Source of the DNA: Candidatus Thermoplasmatota archaeon
GTDB lineage: Archaea > Thermoplasmatota > E2 > DHVEG-1
Direction: 5' to 3'
NCBI GenBank assembly: GCA_038884455.1
Contig: JAWABU010000009.1
Span: 1-48,057, forward strand
Length of the DNA: 48,057 nt
A model generated the notes under the pieces. The model was not told the DNA's origin, ran no database searches, and saw only the letters and a list, made by a program, of their open reading frames with translations. Shown here one piece after another: positions 15,721 through 24,308 of the stretch. The translations under genes and the position numbers were made by a program. The stretch's first letter is position 1. Every line of letters begins with the position of its first letter.

Positions 15721-16605
15721 ATGGCAAGATATGAATGGTCGGAAACCTTTATGAGTGTTGAAGGCGAAGCGAAATACACTGGATGGCCTACTGTGTATAT
15801 TCGTTTTTCGCGATGTAATTTTCAATGTCGTGGATTTAACAATCCAAACAACGTTGATACAACAAGTGCAAAAATTCTTGGTTTTGACCCAAGAACAGTT
15901 TGGTCCCTCGAAAATCTTCCACCAATTCATACAGGCTGTGACAGCATTTATTCTTGGGATGAAAAATTCTCACACTTGTGGCATACCGGAAATGAAAATG
16001 AACTTGCTAACGAAGTAATCAAAGTATTACCATATAATTCTTGGATAAATCCAAGAACAGGCCAGCACGTGATTTTATCTTTAACAGGAGGTGAACCAAC
16101 ACTACGTATCAAGTTCTGGCCTGAACTTCTTAACACAGAACAATTTAAAAATGTTAAACACGTCCTTATTGAAACAAATTGTTCTGTCCCTCTAAAAGAA
16201 AAATACATTGAACAACTTTTTAATTGGGCTCTTTCTCGTCACGCAAAAGTTACTTGGAGCAATAGTCCAAAATTAAGCCGTAGTGGCGAAAAATGGGAAG
16301 ATGCAATTAGACCTGAAATAGCCGCTATGCAGATGTTTAATGGTGGAAATGGTATTTTTGAACAGTATTTCAAGTTTGTGTGTGCTCCAACAGAAAGTGA
16401 CTTTGATGAAGTTGAAAAGGCTATGCAAGCATATTATAGTGCGGGCATTAAGCAAGACGTTGAGGTATATATTATGCCTGTCGCTTGTTTAGAAGAACAA
16501 CAAAAAGAAATTGCAGCTCAAGTTGCGAGAATGTGCATTGATCGTGGATACATCTATTGTCATCGTGTCCAAAACAGTGTGTTTAATAACGGACCTGGAA
16601 CTTAG
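15721..16605 (+). CDS. queE: 7-carboxy-7-deazaguanine synthase QueE, radical SAM, with split Cys motif
   Basis: 294 residues. QueE rearranges 6-carboxy-tetrahydropterin to 7-carboxy-7-deazaguanine using SAM and a 4Fe-4S cluster. Marks: start region ETFMSVEGEAKYTGWPTVYI, cluster cysteines Cys32 and Cys36 (RCNFQCRGF), and LSLTGGEPTLR (SAM-binding GGEP). The usual third Cys two residues on is Phe39. Instead, GCDSIYSW, equal to the normal WCDTxYSW, appears at Cys73, so the motif is CX3CX36C with an insertion. The enzyme is therefore probably intact though atypical. Ribosome site TTAGGAGAA; 50 bases after a terminator, so its promoter may be weak or middle-type. Confidence 0.85.
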   Translation: MARYEWSETFMSVEGEAKYTGWPTVYIRFSRCNFQCRGFNNPNNVDTTSAKILGFDPRTVWSLENLPPIHTGCDSIYSWDEKFSHLWHTGNENELANEVIKVLPYNSWINPRTGQHVILSLTGGEPTLRIKFWPELLNTEQFKNVKHVLIETNCSVPLKEKYIEQLFNWALSRHAKVTWSNSPKLSRSGEKWEDAIRPEIAAMQMFNGGNGIFEQYFKFVCAPTESDFDEVEKAMQAYYSAGIKQDVEVYIMPVACLEEQQKEIAAQVARMCIDRGYIYCHRVQNSVFNNGPGT

Positions 16606-16759
16606 AGTACACTCTTCAACCTCGACGTGTTTTGTAATGACCTTTAATTAAAGCCGTTAGTTTTTGTTGAATTTATTTGTAGTTTTGTATACGATATGAA
16701 ACATAAAAACTCACACTGAATATGTGCAGTTCCATTTATAACAACGGTGAGGGGAACGC

Positions 16760-17881
16760 ATGAGAATAGGTTTACTCAAAGAAACAAAAAATGGAGAACG
16801 TAGAGTAGGATTAACACCCGAAAGTGTGCACCAATTAGTTAACGCTGGTCATGTTGTCTTTGTGCAACATGACGCAGGTGAAGGCGTGGGTATCTCAGGA
16901 GAACAATACCAAAAAGTAGGTGCAATTGTTGTTGACACAGCAAAAGAGGTTATAACCGAATCAGATATGATTGTTAAAGTGAAAGAACCTTCACTTATAG
17001 AAGCATCTTTGTTTAAAGAAAATCAAATTATTTTTTGTTATTTGCATCTTGCTCCAAACCCTGCATTGACAAGAGTACTTCTTGATAAAAAAGTTATTGG
17101 AGTAGCATTTGAAACGATTACTTCCAAAAACGGAAATCCGCTTCTTTGCCCAATGTCAGTTGTTGCTGGAAGAATGGCAACACAAATTGGGGCACATTTA
17201 TTACAATGTTCTAAGGGGGGAAGGGGACTTTTAATTTCAGGAGTTCCGGGAATAGTACCACCAGCAAAGGTTGTAGTTCTTGGTGGTGGTACTGTTGGAA
17301 CAAATGCTGCAGAAATTGCTGTTGGTATGGGTGCAGCTGTTATCATTATTGATAACAGGGAAGAATCATTAAAACGGGTAAAATCTAAATTTGGAGATCG
17401 AGTGGATATCTCGTTTTTAACAAACGAAGTACTTGAGTATGAACTTACAACTGCTGATATAGCTATTGGTGCAACACATGTTGCTGGTGCCTTAACAACC
17501 AAAGTAGTCAGCGAAGAATTGGTTAAAAAAATGAAAAGAGGCTCTGTTATTGTTGATGTTGCTATAGACCAAGGTGGTTGTTTTGAAACATCAAGAGTAA
17601 CAACATTATCAGAACCAACATTTATTAAACACGGGGTAATACATTACTGTGTACCAAATATGCCTGGTGATGTTCCGTTTACATCAACATACGCACTAAA
17701 TAATTTTTTGTTGCCGTACGTTTTGGATATTGCCAACAAAGGAATTGTACAAGCGTGTAAGGAAGATAAAGATGTTTGTAATGGTCTTCATGTATTTAAG
17801 GGAAATACTACAAACAAGTATATTGCCGCCACGCTTGAAAATGGTGTTTATGTAGATCCTATTTCATTACTTTGTGTATAA
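16760..17881 (+). CDS. ald: alanine dehydrogenase
   Basis: 373 residues, full family length. It interconverts L-alanine and pyruvate plus ammonia with NAD(H). Catalytic and binding residues of the family are all present: Arg15 (ERRVGLTPESV), Lys75 (VKVKEP), His96 (CYLHLAP), the Rossmann GGGTVGTNAAEIAVGMGA with Asp in the IIDNR acid position, Asp in VDVAIDQGG, and the terminal CVPNMPGDVPFTSTYALNN. Ribosome site GGTGAGGGGAA. It sits between queE and a Nudix gene. A complete alanine dehydrogenase in a phage is most unusual. Possible roles: pyruvate or nitrogen supply, or altering peptidoglycan alanine. Capture from a bacterium is inferred; codon use now resembles its neighbours. Confidence 0.93.
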   Translation: MRIGLLKETKNGERRVGLTPESVHQLVNAGHVVFVQHDAGEGVGISGEQYQKVGAIVVDTAKEVITESDMIVKVKEPSLIEASLFKENQIIFCYLHLAPNPALTRVLLDKKVIGVAFETITSKNGNPLLCPMSVVAGRMATQIGAHLLQCSKGGRGLLISGVPGIVPPAKVVVLGGGTVGTNAAEIAVGMGAAVIIIDNREESLKRVKSKFGDRVDISFLTNEVLEYELTTADIAIGATHVAGALTTKVVSEELVKKMKRGSVIVDVAIDQGGCFETSRVTTLSEPTFIKHGVIHYCVPNMPGDVPFTSTYALNNFLLPYVLDIANKGIVQACKEDKDVCNGLHVFKGNTTNKYIAATLENGVYVDPISLLCV

Positions 17882-17892
17882 AAAATAAAAAT

Positions 17893-18315
17893 ATGACAAA
17901 ACAGTTAATCTTTAGAGCTGCAGTAATTCCATATTATATTGAAGATGGAGTTGTTAAGATGCTTTTTATGAAACCATCAAATACTTTTTATGGTGGTGAT
18001 GCGTTTCAAATAGCAAAGGGAAGAATTGAAGACGACGAAACGGCCGAACAAACAGCAATTCGTGAAGGGTACGAAGAATTAGGATTAAGACCAGATAATA
18101 CATTATCTTTTGTAAATTTTGGTGTTTTTCTCGGAAGAACAACTTTTTTTCTTGCAAAAGTTGCTGATAAAAATCGATTTGATACACCTCACTTTGAAAC
18201 AGCCGAAACGCGTTGGATGACATGCGAGGAATTTCAGAGAAAAGGCAGAGATATCCACAGGGCAGTGGTGATGTCTGCAATGAATTTAATAGAATTGTTA
18301 GAAGGGATGACATGA
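17893..18315 (+). CDS. Nudix hydrolase
   Basis: 140 residues from ATG 17893 (a frame extension overlapping the ald stop is possible). The Nudix box GX5EX7REUXEEXGU is complete: GRIEDDETAEQTAI then REGYEELGL at residues 40-62, with the metal-binding Glu pair. Family members split nucleoside diphosphates linked to another group; substrate not readable. Coupled by ATGA overlap to the following small gene. Confidence 0.9.
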   Translation: MTKQLIFRAAVIPYYIEDGVVKMLFMKPSNTFYGGDAFQIAKGRIEDDETAEQTAIREGYEELGLRPDNTLSFVNFGVFLGRTTFFLAKVADKNRFDTPHFETAETRWMTCEEFQRKGRDIHRAVVMSAMNLIELLEGMT

Positions 18316-18428
18316 AAAATAGCAGCGAATTAATTGTTCAACTTGTTGTTGACGCTTATATCAATCTTGGTGATGAACGGATTCTTGAATATAATCAATA
18401 TTATGAACTTTTAGTTTTACTGGAGTAG
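18312..18428 (+). CDS. 38-residue protein
   Basis: Starts in the ATGA that ends the Nudix gene. Helical and acidic (VQLVVDAYINLGDERILEYNQYYEL), with the YxxLGD tone of small phage regulatory proteins; unknown function. Confidence 0.55.
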   Translation: MKNSSELIVQLVVDAYINLGDERILEYNQYYELLVLLE

Positions 18429-18575
18429 CCTTATGAAAGCAGATGTCTTTTTATGGTGTTGATGTTACAACGTATGTTAAAAGTATTAACTATGCAATAA
18501 AGTATTAACATTATGCAACACGGTTGTGATTATCCACAAATTTCAACAAAAAAGAAATAAACGCGAGAGTTACTA

Positions 18576-18710
18576 ATGTCGTTTGTTAACGATGGTAGCT
18601 ATTACAATGAAAGAAGTCACTGAAAACAAACAAAATTTCGTTTTGTATATTGTGATGATGATAAATGTACATGTCAACCGCCTAATGAAATAAAAAATAT
18701 TAGATCATAA
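18576..18710 (+). pseudogene. small Cys-containing ORF interrupted by TGA
   Basis: From ATG 18576 a frame runs to TAA 18708-18710 but is cut by TGA at codon 16 (18621-18623). The downstream half looks protein-like (FRFVYCDDDKCTCQPP). One base change (CGA to TGA) would explain it. The rest of 18429-18743 holds no other gene. Confidence 0.45.
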
Positions 18711-18743
18711 TTACATGAAGATATACACGAGGGAGAAAAAAAA

Positions 18744-19370
18744 ATGAACAAGTGGATGATTGATAAACAGTTTAGTTTTTGTTATGGACACCGTGTGTGG
18801 GTTCAAAAACTTGAACAGGAATTTTGCGCTAAGGGTGATACCAAAACAAAATGTCGCCACCTCCACGGTCATGAGGGTCTTGTTCACGTATTTCTTGAAT
18901 CGTCAGAATTAAATAAACAAGGTATGGTCACTGATTTCAAACATCTTGGATGGCTCAAGGATTTTCTTGATAACAACGTTGATCATAAGTTCATTCTCGA
19001 CTTAAATGACCCATACTTTTCAAGCATTATTAACGCGGAACCAATTTTTGACGTAGAGGGACAGAAACCGTTGTTGGGTCTTGCTCAAAAGAGCAAACTT
19101 AACTACCAAGCTGTACTCATTAGCGCGATACCAGTGTTGATACCGGGAACAAACCATCTTACTGGCTACGCATTAGACACAAAAGATATGGAAGGTCCGG
19201 AGAAAGAGTTTTACGAAGGATTTTTCCTTGTAAATTTTGTTCCTACTTCAGAAAACCTTTGCAAATGGCTGTTTGAATGTGCCCAAGCCAAAATGTCACT
19301 AATAAATGTGCAAGTTTCACGCATAGACTGGTTTGAAACACCAAAAAGTCGATCTTCCTATTTTGCTTAG
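18744..19370 (+). CDS. queD: 6-carboxy-5,6,7,8-tetrahydropterin synthase QueD
   Basis: 208 residues. QueD turns dihydroneopterin triphosphate into 6-carboxy-tetrahydropterin, the substrate of QueE. Zinc ligands: His in CYGHRVW and both His of HLHGHEG. The catalytic Cys lies just before (TKCRHLHGHEG). MVTDFKHLGWLKDFLDN, VDHKFILDLNDP and PTSENLCKWL match the conserved core, including the Glu near the end. Typical QueD has about 120 residues; an insert of some 60 residues sits between NDP and PTSEN. Ribosome site GAGGGAG. Confidence 0.9.
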   Translation: MNKWMIDKQFSFCYGHRVWVQKLEQEFCAKGDTKTKCRHLHGHEGLVHVFLESSELNKQGMVTDFKHLGWLKDFLDNNVDHKFILDLNDPYFSSIINAEPIFDVEGQKPLLGLAQKSKLNYQAVLISAIPVLIPGTNHLTGYALDTKDMEGPEKEFYEGFFLVNFVPTSENLCKWLFECAQAKMSLINVQVSRIDWFETPKSRSSYFA

Positions 19371-19376
19371 TTAACA

Positions 19377-19384
19377 TATAAATA
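19377..19384 (+). promoter_or_regulatory. T4-type late promoter box TATAAATA
   Basis: TATAAATA 27 bases before the ATG at 19412 and just after queD, marking a switch from middle to late genes. Confidence 0.65.
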
Positions 19385-19411
19385 CTCCTACACTAGAGCA
19401 GGAGATTCACA

Positions 19412-20440
19412 ATGGAATTTCAATTAATCAAACTTCTTAATGAGATGGCCGTTGGTCATGGAAAAGTATACACGAAGGTTCAAAATAAGCTTAAAAAACT
19501 AGGTATTGATGCATCTATTGATGCAATTCGTGATTTTTTTGAACGTAAAGATACACCACGTTGTAAAGTACTTGTTCAAAAATTTGAAAAGCTAGGATAC
19601 GATAAAGATAAGGAATGGCTTGGGAATGAATCTTTCTTTGAAGAAATTGGTATTTCAAAAGATGATTATATGGCTGTTGCTAAAGAAACAAACGAACTAG
19701 CATACGAAGCACTAAAATTTGGCGAAACATTTTCCGCTGACAAAACAATCACAGAAAAGAATGGTTGCCCAACAAAGATGAAAAAGAAAGAAGAAAACGA
19801 AGAGCATACAATGGGTCTTACTGCCAAAAAAGGTAGAAAGGTTGTAAAAGATCACAAAGCAGGTCTTATCAGTTTCAAAGATGCAGAGAAGGCTCTTAAG
19901 AATCTGGGCTTCAACGAGAGCGAAATTGAAGAGATTCTTCCAAAAGAAGAAGATGAAGAAACACGTGTACTTTCCTGCCCAGTTTGCAAGGCTCGAGTTT
20001 CTGTTGATGAATTTGAAGAGCACATGGAAGAACATGAGACAAAACAAAAGAAACCTCTCAAAAAGATGAGAAGGGAAGAAGACGAAGAAGAGTGTCCCGA
20101 AGAGATGATGGGTGACGAATCAACTTTACCTAAACAGGCTGCAAAAGAATTTAAAAAGAAGCACGAAAAAGATGTTAATGAAAAAAAGTTTAGAAAAGAT
20201 TATCCCGTTAGAGAAGGGTACCAAAAAACACATTTAACAATTTCTCAAAAACACGAACTTGTTGAGGTCATGCGCGACTTACTCAAAGATTTTGAAAAAG
20301 TTAAAAGTTATGATATTACAGATAAAGCACATCAAGTACTTGATGATGTTGCTGGCTTTGAAACTGCTTCTCTAAAAGAAAAAGCAAAAGTTGTAAACGA
20401 ACTTGTTGATATGTATAAGAAAAAATATCAAGTTAAGTGA
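19412..20440 (+). CDS. putative internal head protein with C2H2-like zinc finger
   Basis: 342 residues behind a late box and CAGGAG. The N-terminus (MEFQLIKLLNEMA) is a short amphipathic helix ending in LNE, matching the (L/I)xE cleavage rule of T4 prohead protease and capsid-targeting peptides. The middle is very charged. A zinc-finger-like CPVCKARVSVDEFEEHMEEH lies at about residues 189-208, then Lys/Glu-rich coil. The C-terminal 80 residues form a helical bundle. Late expression, targeting-type start and high charge suggest a packaged protein delivered with DNA; not proven. Confidence 0.65.
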   Translation: MEFQLIKLLNEMAVGHGKVYTKVQNKLKKLGIDASIDAIRDFFERKDTPRCKVLVQKFEKLGYDKDKEWLGNESFFEEIGISKDDYMAVAKETNELAYEALKFGETFSADKTITEKNGCPTKMKKKEENEEHTMGLTAKKGRKVVKDHKAGLISFKDAEKALKNLGFNESEIEEILPKEEDEETRVLSCPVCKARVSVDEFEEHMEEHETKQKKPLKKMRREEDEEECPEEMMGDESTLPKQAAKEFKKKHEKDVNEKKFRKDYPVREGYQKTHLTISQKHELVEVMRDLLKDFEKVKSYDITDKAHQVLDDVAGFETASLKEKAKVVNELVDMYKKKYQVK

Positions 20441-20479
20441 AAGGAATAAGTAATATGAAATACTTAAAGGATGTAGTGT

Positions 20480-20686
20480 ATGAAGGTACAAAAATATGGT
20501 ACCTTTCAAAAGAAGGTATCTGTTGATACAATTCAATTTTATTTGGCGAACGGCGCCAAGTTGCATCCTTTAACTTACGATTACTTTATCAAAGAGTTGT
20601 CTACATTAGAGATTAAAGATAAAATTTGTCCTATTCCCTGCACAATTTTTGAACGCTTCCATCTTAAACTTAGGAAAACAGCTTAA
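20480..20686 (+). CDS. hypothetical small protein, two possible frames at the start
   Basis: 68 residues. ATG 20480 has AAGGATG upstream. A second ATG at 20456 with AAGGA opens another frame (MKYLKDVVYEGTKIWYLSKEG) that ends at 20527. That frame's translation looks just as protein-like, so one base may be missing or extra and the real protein may join both. The C-terminal part (TYDYFIKELSTLEI...) is helical. It ends in TAATG with the next gene. Confidence 0.55.
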   Translation: MKVQKYGTFQKKVSVDTIQFYLANGAKLHPLTYDYFIKELSTLEIKDKICPIPCTIFERFHLKLRKTA

Positions 20687-21780
20687 TGAAAATTCTAGAA
20701 ATTTTAGAAATTATCATTGAAGCACCAATGTCTATTTCTCAAGACGATATTGATTATTTTTCCAAACATCTTGATGAAAGGAAAAGAATGTATTTTTCAA
20801 ATGCTATTGAAAAATTAAACAAAGCTCTTGCAGCAGACGAAATCATTAATCCTGAGTTTCAGTGGCTTAAACGCACTTTGAATGATGTTCTTGACGAGAC
20901 TATGAAAAGAACGGTTGCTGAACCATTCTTTTATGCAGGTAAATATGAGTCTTTACCGGGGGATATAAAAGAACATCTGTGGTACATTCACCCCGAACTC
21001 CACACAATTATCTCTCTTGAAAAGAAACTAGCAAAAATTAAATCAAAACACGACGTTGTTGATACCATTAAAAAGTTTATTGTTCACGCTAAGCCATTAG
21101 CGGCAGCAATGGCTTACCTCAAAACAAAAGTTGTTAAGAAGGTTCGTGATGAAGTTAAAAGGGAAGAGAAAGAAACTAAGTACAGAGAAAAAATTGCTTC
21201 CCATGATGACGTCAAACGCATCAAAGAACTATTAACACAGATTACACAAAAAGTGTACAGTGATGCGTTGGAGGCCAATAAAAAGTGGTTACATAGAGTT
21301 GGTGAAAATGTGCTTAACAAAATTAAAGAAAATCCTAAAGAATCAAAAATGCGCTTATTTGTAAAAGATCCGATTGGTTACCAAATAGCAGTTATTATTT
21401 TAGATTCTGACATGAAAGCAAAAAGCAATTACAAAGAATTACTTGACAAAGAAGCAAAAAAGATAACAGATGACATGATGAACAACTTCATCGATAAAAA
21501 TACAGGTAAGTTATCAGAAATTATTACAAAGAAAAATAACATGAAAAGCGCAACAGTTGTCAGTGCCGATTCTTCACGTGGCACGGTTGAAGGAACACTT
21601 AGCTTTGAATTTAAAGATGGTTCAAGTTTTACCGTTAATAATAAAGTTGTTATGTCTTATTCAAAATACCACAAACCATTTTATCGCTTTCCAACTACAT
21701 TTCATAATGTGACATTTCCTGATGGAAGTATAATGAAACAACCATCTGAAAATAAAATGATTGACGAGTTTGCAAAATAA
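20686..21780 (+). CDS. putative internal head protein, large, helical
   Basis: 364 residues, coupled to the preceding gene (TAATG). It starts MKILEILEIIIEAP, again a short amphipathic helix ending in an (I)xE-type site as in capsid-targeted proteins. The body is lysine-rich and helical, with a beta C-terminal domain from about residue 270 (SATVVSADSSRGTVEGTLSFEF, then FRFPTTFHNVTF). No enzyme motif was recognised. Probably late, from the promoter at 19377. Confidence 0.6.
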   Translation: MKILEILEIIIEAPMSISQDDIDYFSKHLDERKRMYFSNAIEKLNKALAADEIINPEFQWLKRTLNDVLDETMKRTVAEPFFYAGKYESLPGDIKEHLWYIHPELHTIISLEKKLAKIKSKHDVVDTIKKFIVHAKPLAAAMAYLKTKVVKKVRDEVKREEKETKYREKIASHDDVKRIKELLTQITQKVYSDALEANKKWLHRVGENVLNKIKENPKESKMRLFVKDPIGYQIAVIILDSDMKAKSNYKELLDKEAKKITDDMMNNFIDKNTGKLSEIITKKNNMKSATVVSADSSRGTVEGTLSFEFKDGSSFTVNNKVVMSYSKYHKPFYRFPTTFHNVTFPDGSIMKQPSENKMIDEFAK

Positions 21781-21801
21781 AAATTCTTTAATGGGAGAAA
21801 A

Positions 21802-22407
21802 ATGAGAGTAGAAGAAAATACCTATATTGGTTATCGGAATCGTGTTGTCTATATTTTAACAAAAATTCTTAAATCAAAATATTGTTTACCCCAAGAACAT
21901 TTTGAAACTATAAAAGAATTTTTTGAATATATTGATGGGGCCGAATCAGCTGGAAAATTTAAAAAGGAAAACGAAGCTGCATTACGGAATATGGAATTTA
22001 GTCGTTTTAATATTCGTCATGGGTACAAGCACAGTCTTATAGGGTTTATTTCAGAACAAATTTCAATGGCGTATGATTATCACCGCTGTCAGTATGTAAG
22101 GAACGTTCATGATTCGCATGAAGATAACGTTAAACGGGCTATAGATTATTATACAAAAGACGCTACTGGAAAAGAACAAAGCATACAAGTTAAAACAGGT
22201 CAATTTAGAGGAAATACAATCGAACTTAAAAAGGATTGGTTACTTGGATCAGCAGAATACCTACACATAGTAGATATTGATGATAGACGTATGATTATTT
22301 TTAAAATGTCTGACTTCAAAAAGCTTGCAAAAAACGGTGTGGTTAGACTATCTGCAGAACAACTTAATTTGCTTGCAAAAAACGTTGATCTATCAGATAT
22401 GTACTAA
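21802..22407 (+). CDS. possible PD-(D/E)XK nuclease-like protein
   Basis: 201 residues, ribosome site GGGAGAAA. Mid-protein it reads AIDYYTKDATGKEQSIQVKTG: an Asp followed about 14 residues later by QVK, the arrangement of the PD-(D/E)XK core in many restriction-type and repair nucleases. An upstream helix with a Glu (GFISEQISMAYDY) could supply the first acidic residue. Length fits a single domain. The motif is short and could be chance. Confidence 0.55.
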   Translation: MRVEENTYIGYRNRVVYILTKILKSKYCLPQEHFETIKEFFEYIDGAESAGKFKKENEAALRNMEFSRFNIRHGYKHSLIGFISEQISMAYDYHRCQYVRNVHDSHEDNVKRAIDYYTKDATGKEQSIQVKTGQFRGNTIELKKDWLLGSAEYLHIVDIDDRRMIIFKMSDFKKLAKNGVVRLSAEQLNLLAKNVDLSDMY

Positions 22408-22410
22408 TTG

Positions 22411-22439
22411 TTGACCCTTTATCGGTTCTGGGGTATGCT
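22411..22439 (+). promoter_or_regulatory. sigma70-type promoter
   Basis: TTGACC, 17 bases with GGGG before the -10, TATGCT. The RNA would start about 20 bases before ATG 22465. It belongs to the TTGAC-ACCC/GGGG promoter group described in the findings. Confidence 0.75.
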
Positions 22440-22464
22440 TTTCTCATTACAACTGGGAATTGCT

Positions 22465-23733
22465 ATGGAACAAAACCAAATTATCGAGACCAAACAAACC
22501 TACTTTATTCCAGTGTCACTGCTTGGCTCGCTGCAAAATCGCTTAGATAAGCTGAATAAGCGTGGTGCAAAACTTGGGTTCCCTCCAGTTACGCTTGTTG
22601 AACACTCACGTAAACTAGAAGTTGTGCGTGGATATCAGGAAGCAGTAGATATTGGTACAATTTCCTACAACGAAGCCCCAAAAGTTGAATATATTGAACT
22701 CTCAATTAAGGGTCAAGCTCCAAAAATTGCTGGTTGGACTTTTATCGGTAAACTCGATCATCATTCTCTACCAGGGTCCGTGATTGTAGACACGGCTCCT
22801 GGTTACACTATTCCAAAAATCTTTTTCGAGAAAGCACCAATTTGTGAACATTGCGGGAAGGAGCGTTTTCGTAAAGACACCTTTGTACTTGAAAATGATC
22901 ACCATACATATAAGCAAGTTGGACGAAATTGCCTGCGTGATTTTCTTGGTTATGACCCGAACGGTATTGTTGCGTATTTTTCATTTTTTAATGATCTTTC
23001 AGAAAATCTCGAAAAAGAGGAAAACGAATTCTGGAATCGTGGTGATCGCCAAGATTGGTGCTTTAATCTTAAAGAAGTATTAGCAAATACTGTTGCTGTG
23101 ATCCGTACATATGGGTGGATTTCTAGATCTTTAGCTGATGAAATAGGAAAAACCGCGACTGCAGATATAGTTGCAGACCTTTTTGCACCAACAAACAGTT
23201 ATAATCATGATCGAATTCAAACGCTTCGTGAAAAAATCAAGTTCCGTCCAGAAGAAGATAAAGCTGAAACTGCTGCAGCACTTGCGTGGCTTGAACAACA
23301 GAAACCATCAAATGAGTATATGCATAATCTTATCGCAATTGCTAAAGCAGGACAAATAACAATGAAGTTGTTTGGTTATGCTTGTTCCATTATAGCAGCA
23401 TATCAGCGAGCAACAGAAAAGCTTCGTCTAAACAAAACGCAAAACAAAATTAACGAATATGTTGGAACAGTCAATGAAAAAATAGAAACAACTGTCACAG
23501 TTATTCGTATGTCTTATATTGATAGTTTCTATGGAACGGTGTGTTTGCACAAAATGCTCGACGATTCAGGCCACACACTTGTTTGGTTTGCACACAGCGA
23601 ATCGAATATGAAAGAAGGAATGAAATATCAAATTAAGGGTATAGTTAAAGAACATAATGAGTATCAAAACTGGAAACAAACTGTGCTCAAGCGTGTTAAA
23701 GTTACTAAGGAGTTGACAGATGGGCTGTCTTAA
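22465..23733 (+). CDS. Zn-finger and OB-fold-like phage protein
   Basis: 422 residues from ATG 22465, selected because the promoter at 22411 leaves no room for an earlier start. Zinc motif ICEHCGKERFRKDTFVLE (C..C at about residues 130-133) is followed by YKQVGRNCLRDFLG, giving a Cys-rich treble-clef-like unit. The last 80 residues resemble an OB fold: FYGTVCLHKMLDDSG, LVWFAH, MKYQIKGIVKEHNEYQNW, QTVLKRVK. Proteins with this C/C and GTVK-H-Y-KQT layout are common in large phages without a known role; nucleic-acid binding is inferred. Confidence 0.75.
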   Translation: MEQNQIIETKQTYFIPVSLLGSLQNRLDKLNKRGAKLGFPPVTLVEHSRKLEVVRGYQEAVDIGTISYNEAPKVEYIELSIKGQAPKIAGWTFIGKLDHHSLPGSVIVDTAPGYTIPKIFFEKAPICEHCGKERFRKDTFVLENDHHTYKQVGRNCLRDFLGYDPNGIVAYFSFFNDLSENLEKEENEFWNRGDRQDWCFNLKEVLANTVAVIRTYGWISRSLADEIGKTATADIVADLFAPTNSYNHDRIQTLREKIKFRPEEDKAETAAALAWLEQQKPSNEYMHNLIAIAKAGQITMKLFGYACSIIAAYQRATEKLRLNKTQNKINEYVGTVNEKIETTVTVIRMSYIDSFYGTVCLHKMLDDSGHTLVWFAHSESNMKEGMKYQIKGIVKEHNEYQNWKQTVLKRVKVTKELTDGLS

Positions 23734-24266
23734 CTCAACCGGAAATTTTAGCCATTGGTTTGGTAATATCCACCTTAGTGGACCGTGCAACCGTGCTTGT
23801 TACTTTTGTATTGGTCAACACATGATGGCTCTTGACACTTGACACGTTAAACAACCTTAGTGATCTAAAGATTAACATTGTTCTTTGTCCTGAAACAGTT
23901 GCTTCTGGTGATTTATACAAAACACTTCATCAGTTAAACGTGATGGGAATTAAACGAGTTAACCTACGAGAGCCGTATGGTCAACCACATATTGGTGACC
24001 CACTTGCTACGTACGCACATCAAAACGGAAGTTTGTTTGGTATGCCAACATATGATTGGGGTGGAATGCAGGTAACATATTGGGATGTTCATTTTGTTGA
24101 AGTCGAATCAATTAATCTGTATGCTAATGGTATTGTGAGTACAACGTATCCCGTATCTAAGGGGCACTGTCCAAGTACTGGAACGGTTCTTAGTCAAGAA
24201 TACTTTAATAAGTCTGGTCGAATAATTGAACAATGGAATTTATTCCAAAAGCTGTTATTGATATGA
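23720..24266 (+). pseudogene. short radical SAM protein gene, frameshifted
   Basis: From ATG 23720 (overlapping the previous stop, AAGGAG upstream) the frame gives SGPCNRACYFCIGQHMMALD, a classic CX3CX2C radical SAM motif. It then stops at TGA 23840-23842. The protein goes on in another frame (TLNNLSDLKINIVLCPETV... to 24266). The break is at a perfect 7-bp tandem duplication (23831-23844); removing one copy rejoins both parts into about 180 residues. The C-terminal half (GMPTYDWGGMQVTYWDVHF, then SINLYANGIVSTTYP) fits a known compact phage radical SAM family. Probably inactive here unless the repeat varies. Confidence 0.8.
23831..23844. repeat. 7-bp perfect tandem duplication in radical SAM gene
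   Basis: cttgaca twice head to tail. The extra copy shifts the reading frame; deleting it restores ALD-TLNNL. Confidence 0.9.
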
Positions 24267-24308
24267 AGTAATTAGTCCGACAATTCATTACAATCCGATG
24301 AAAGGTTT

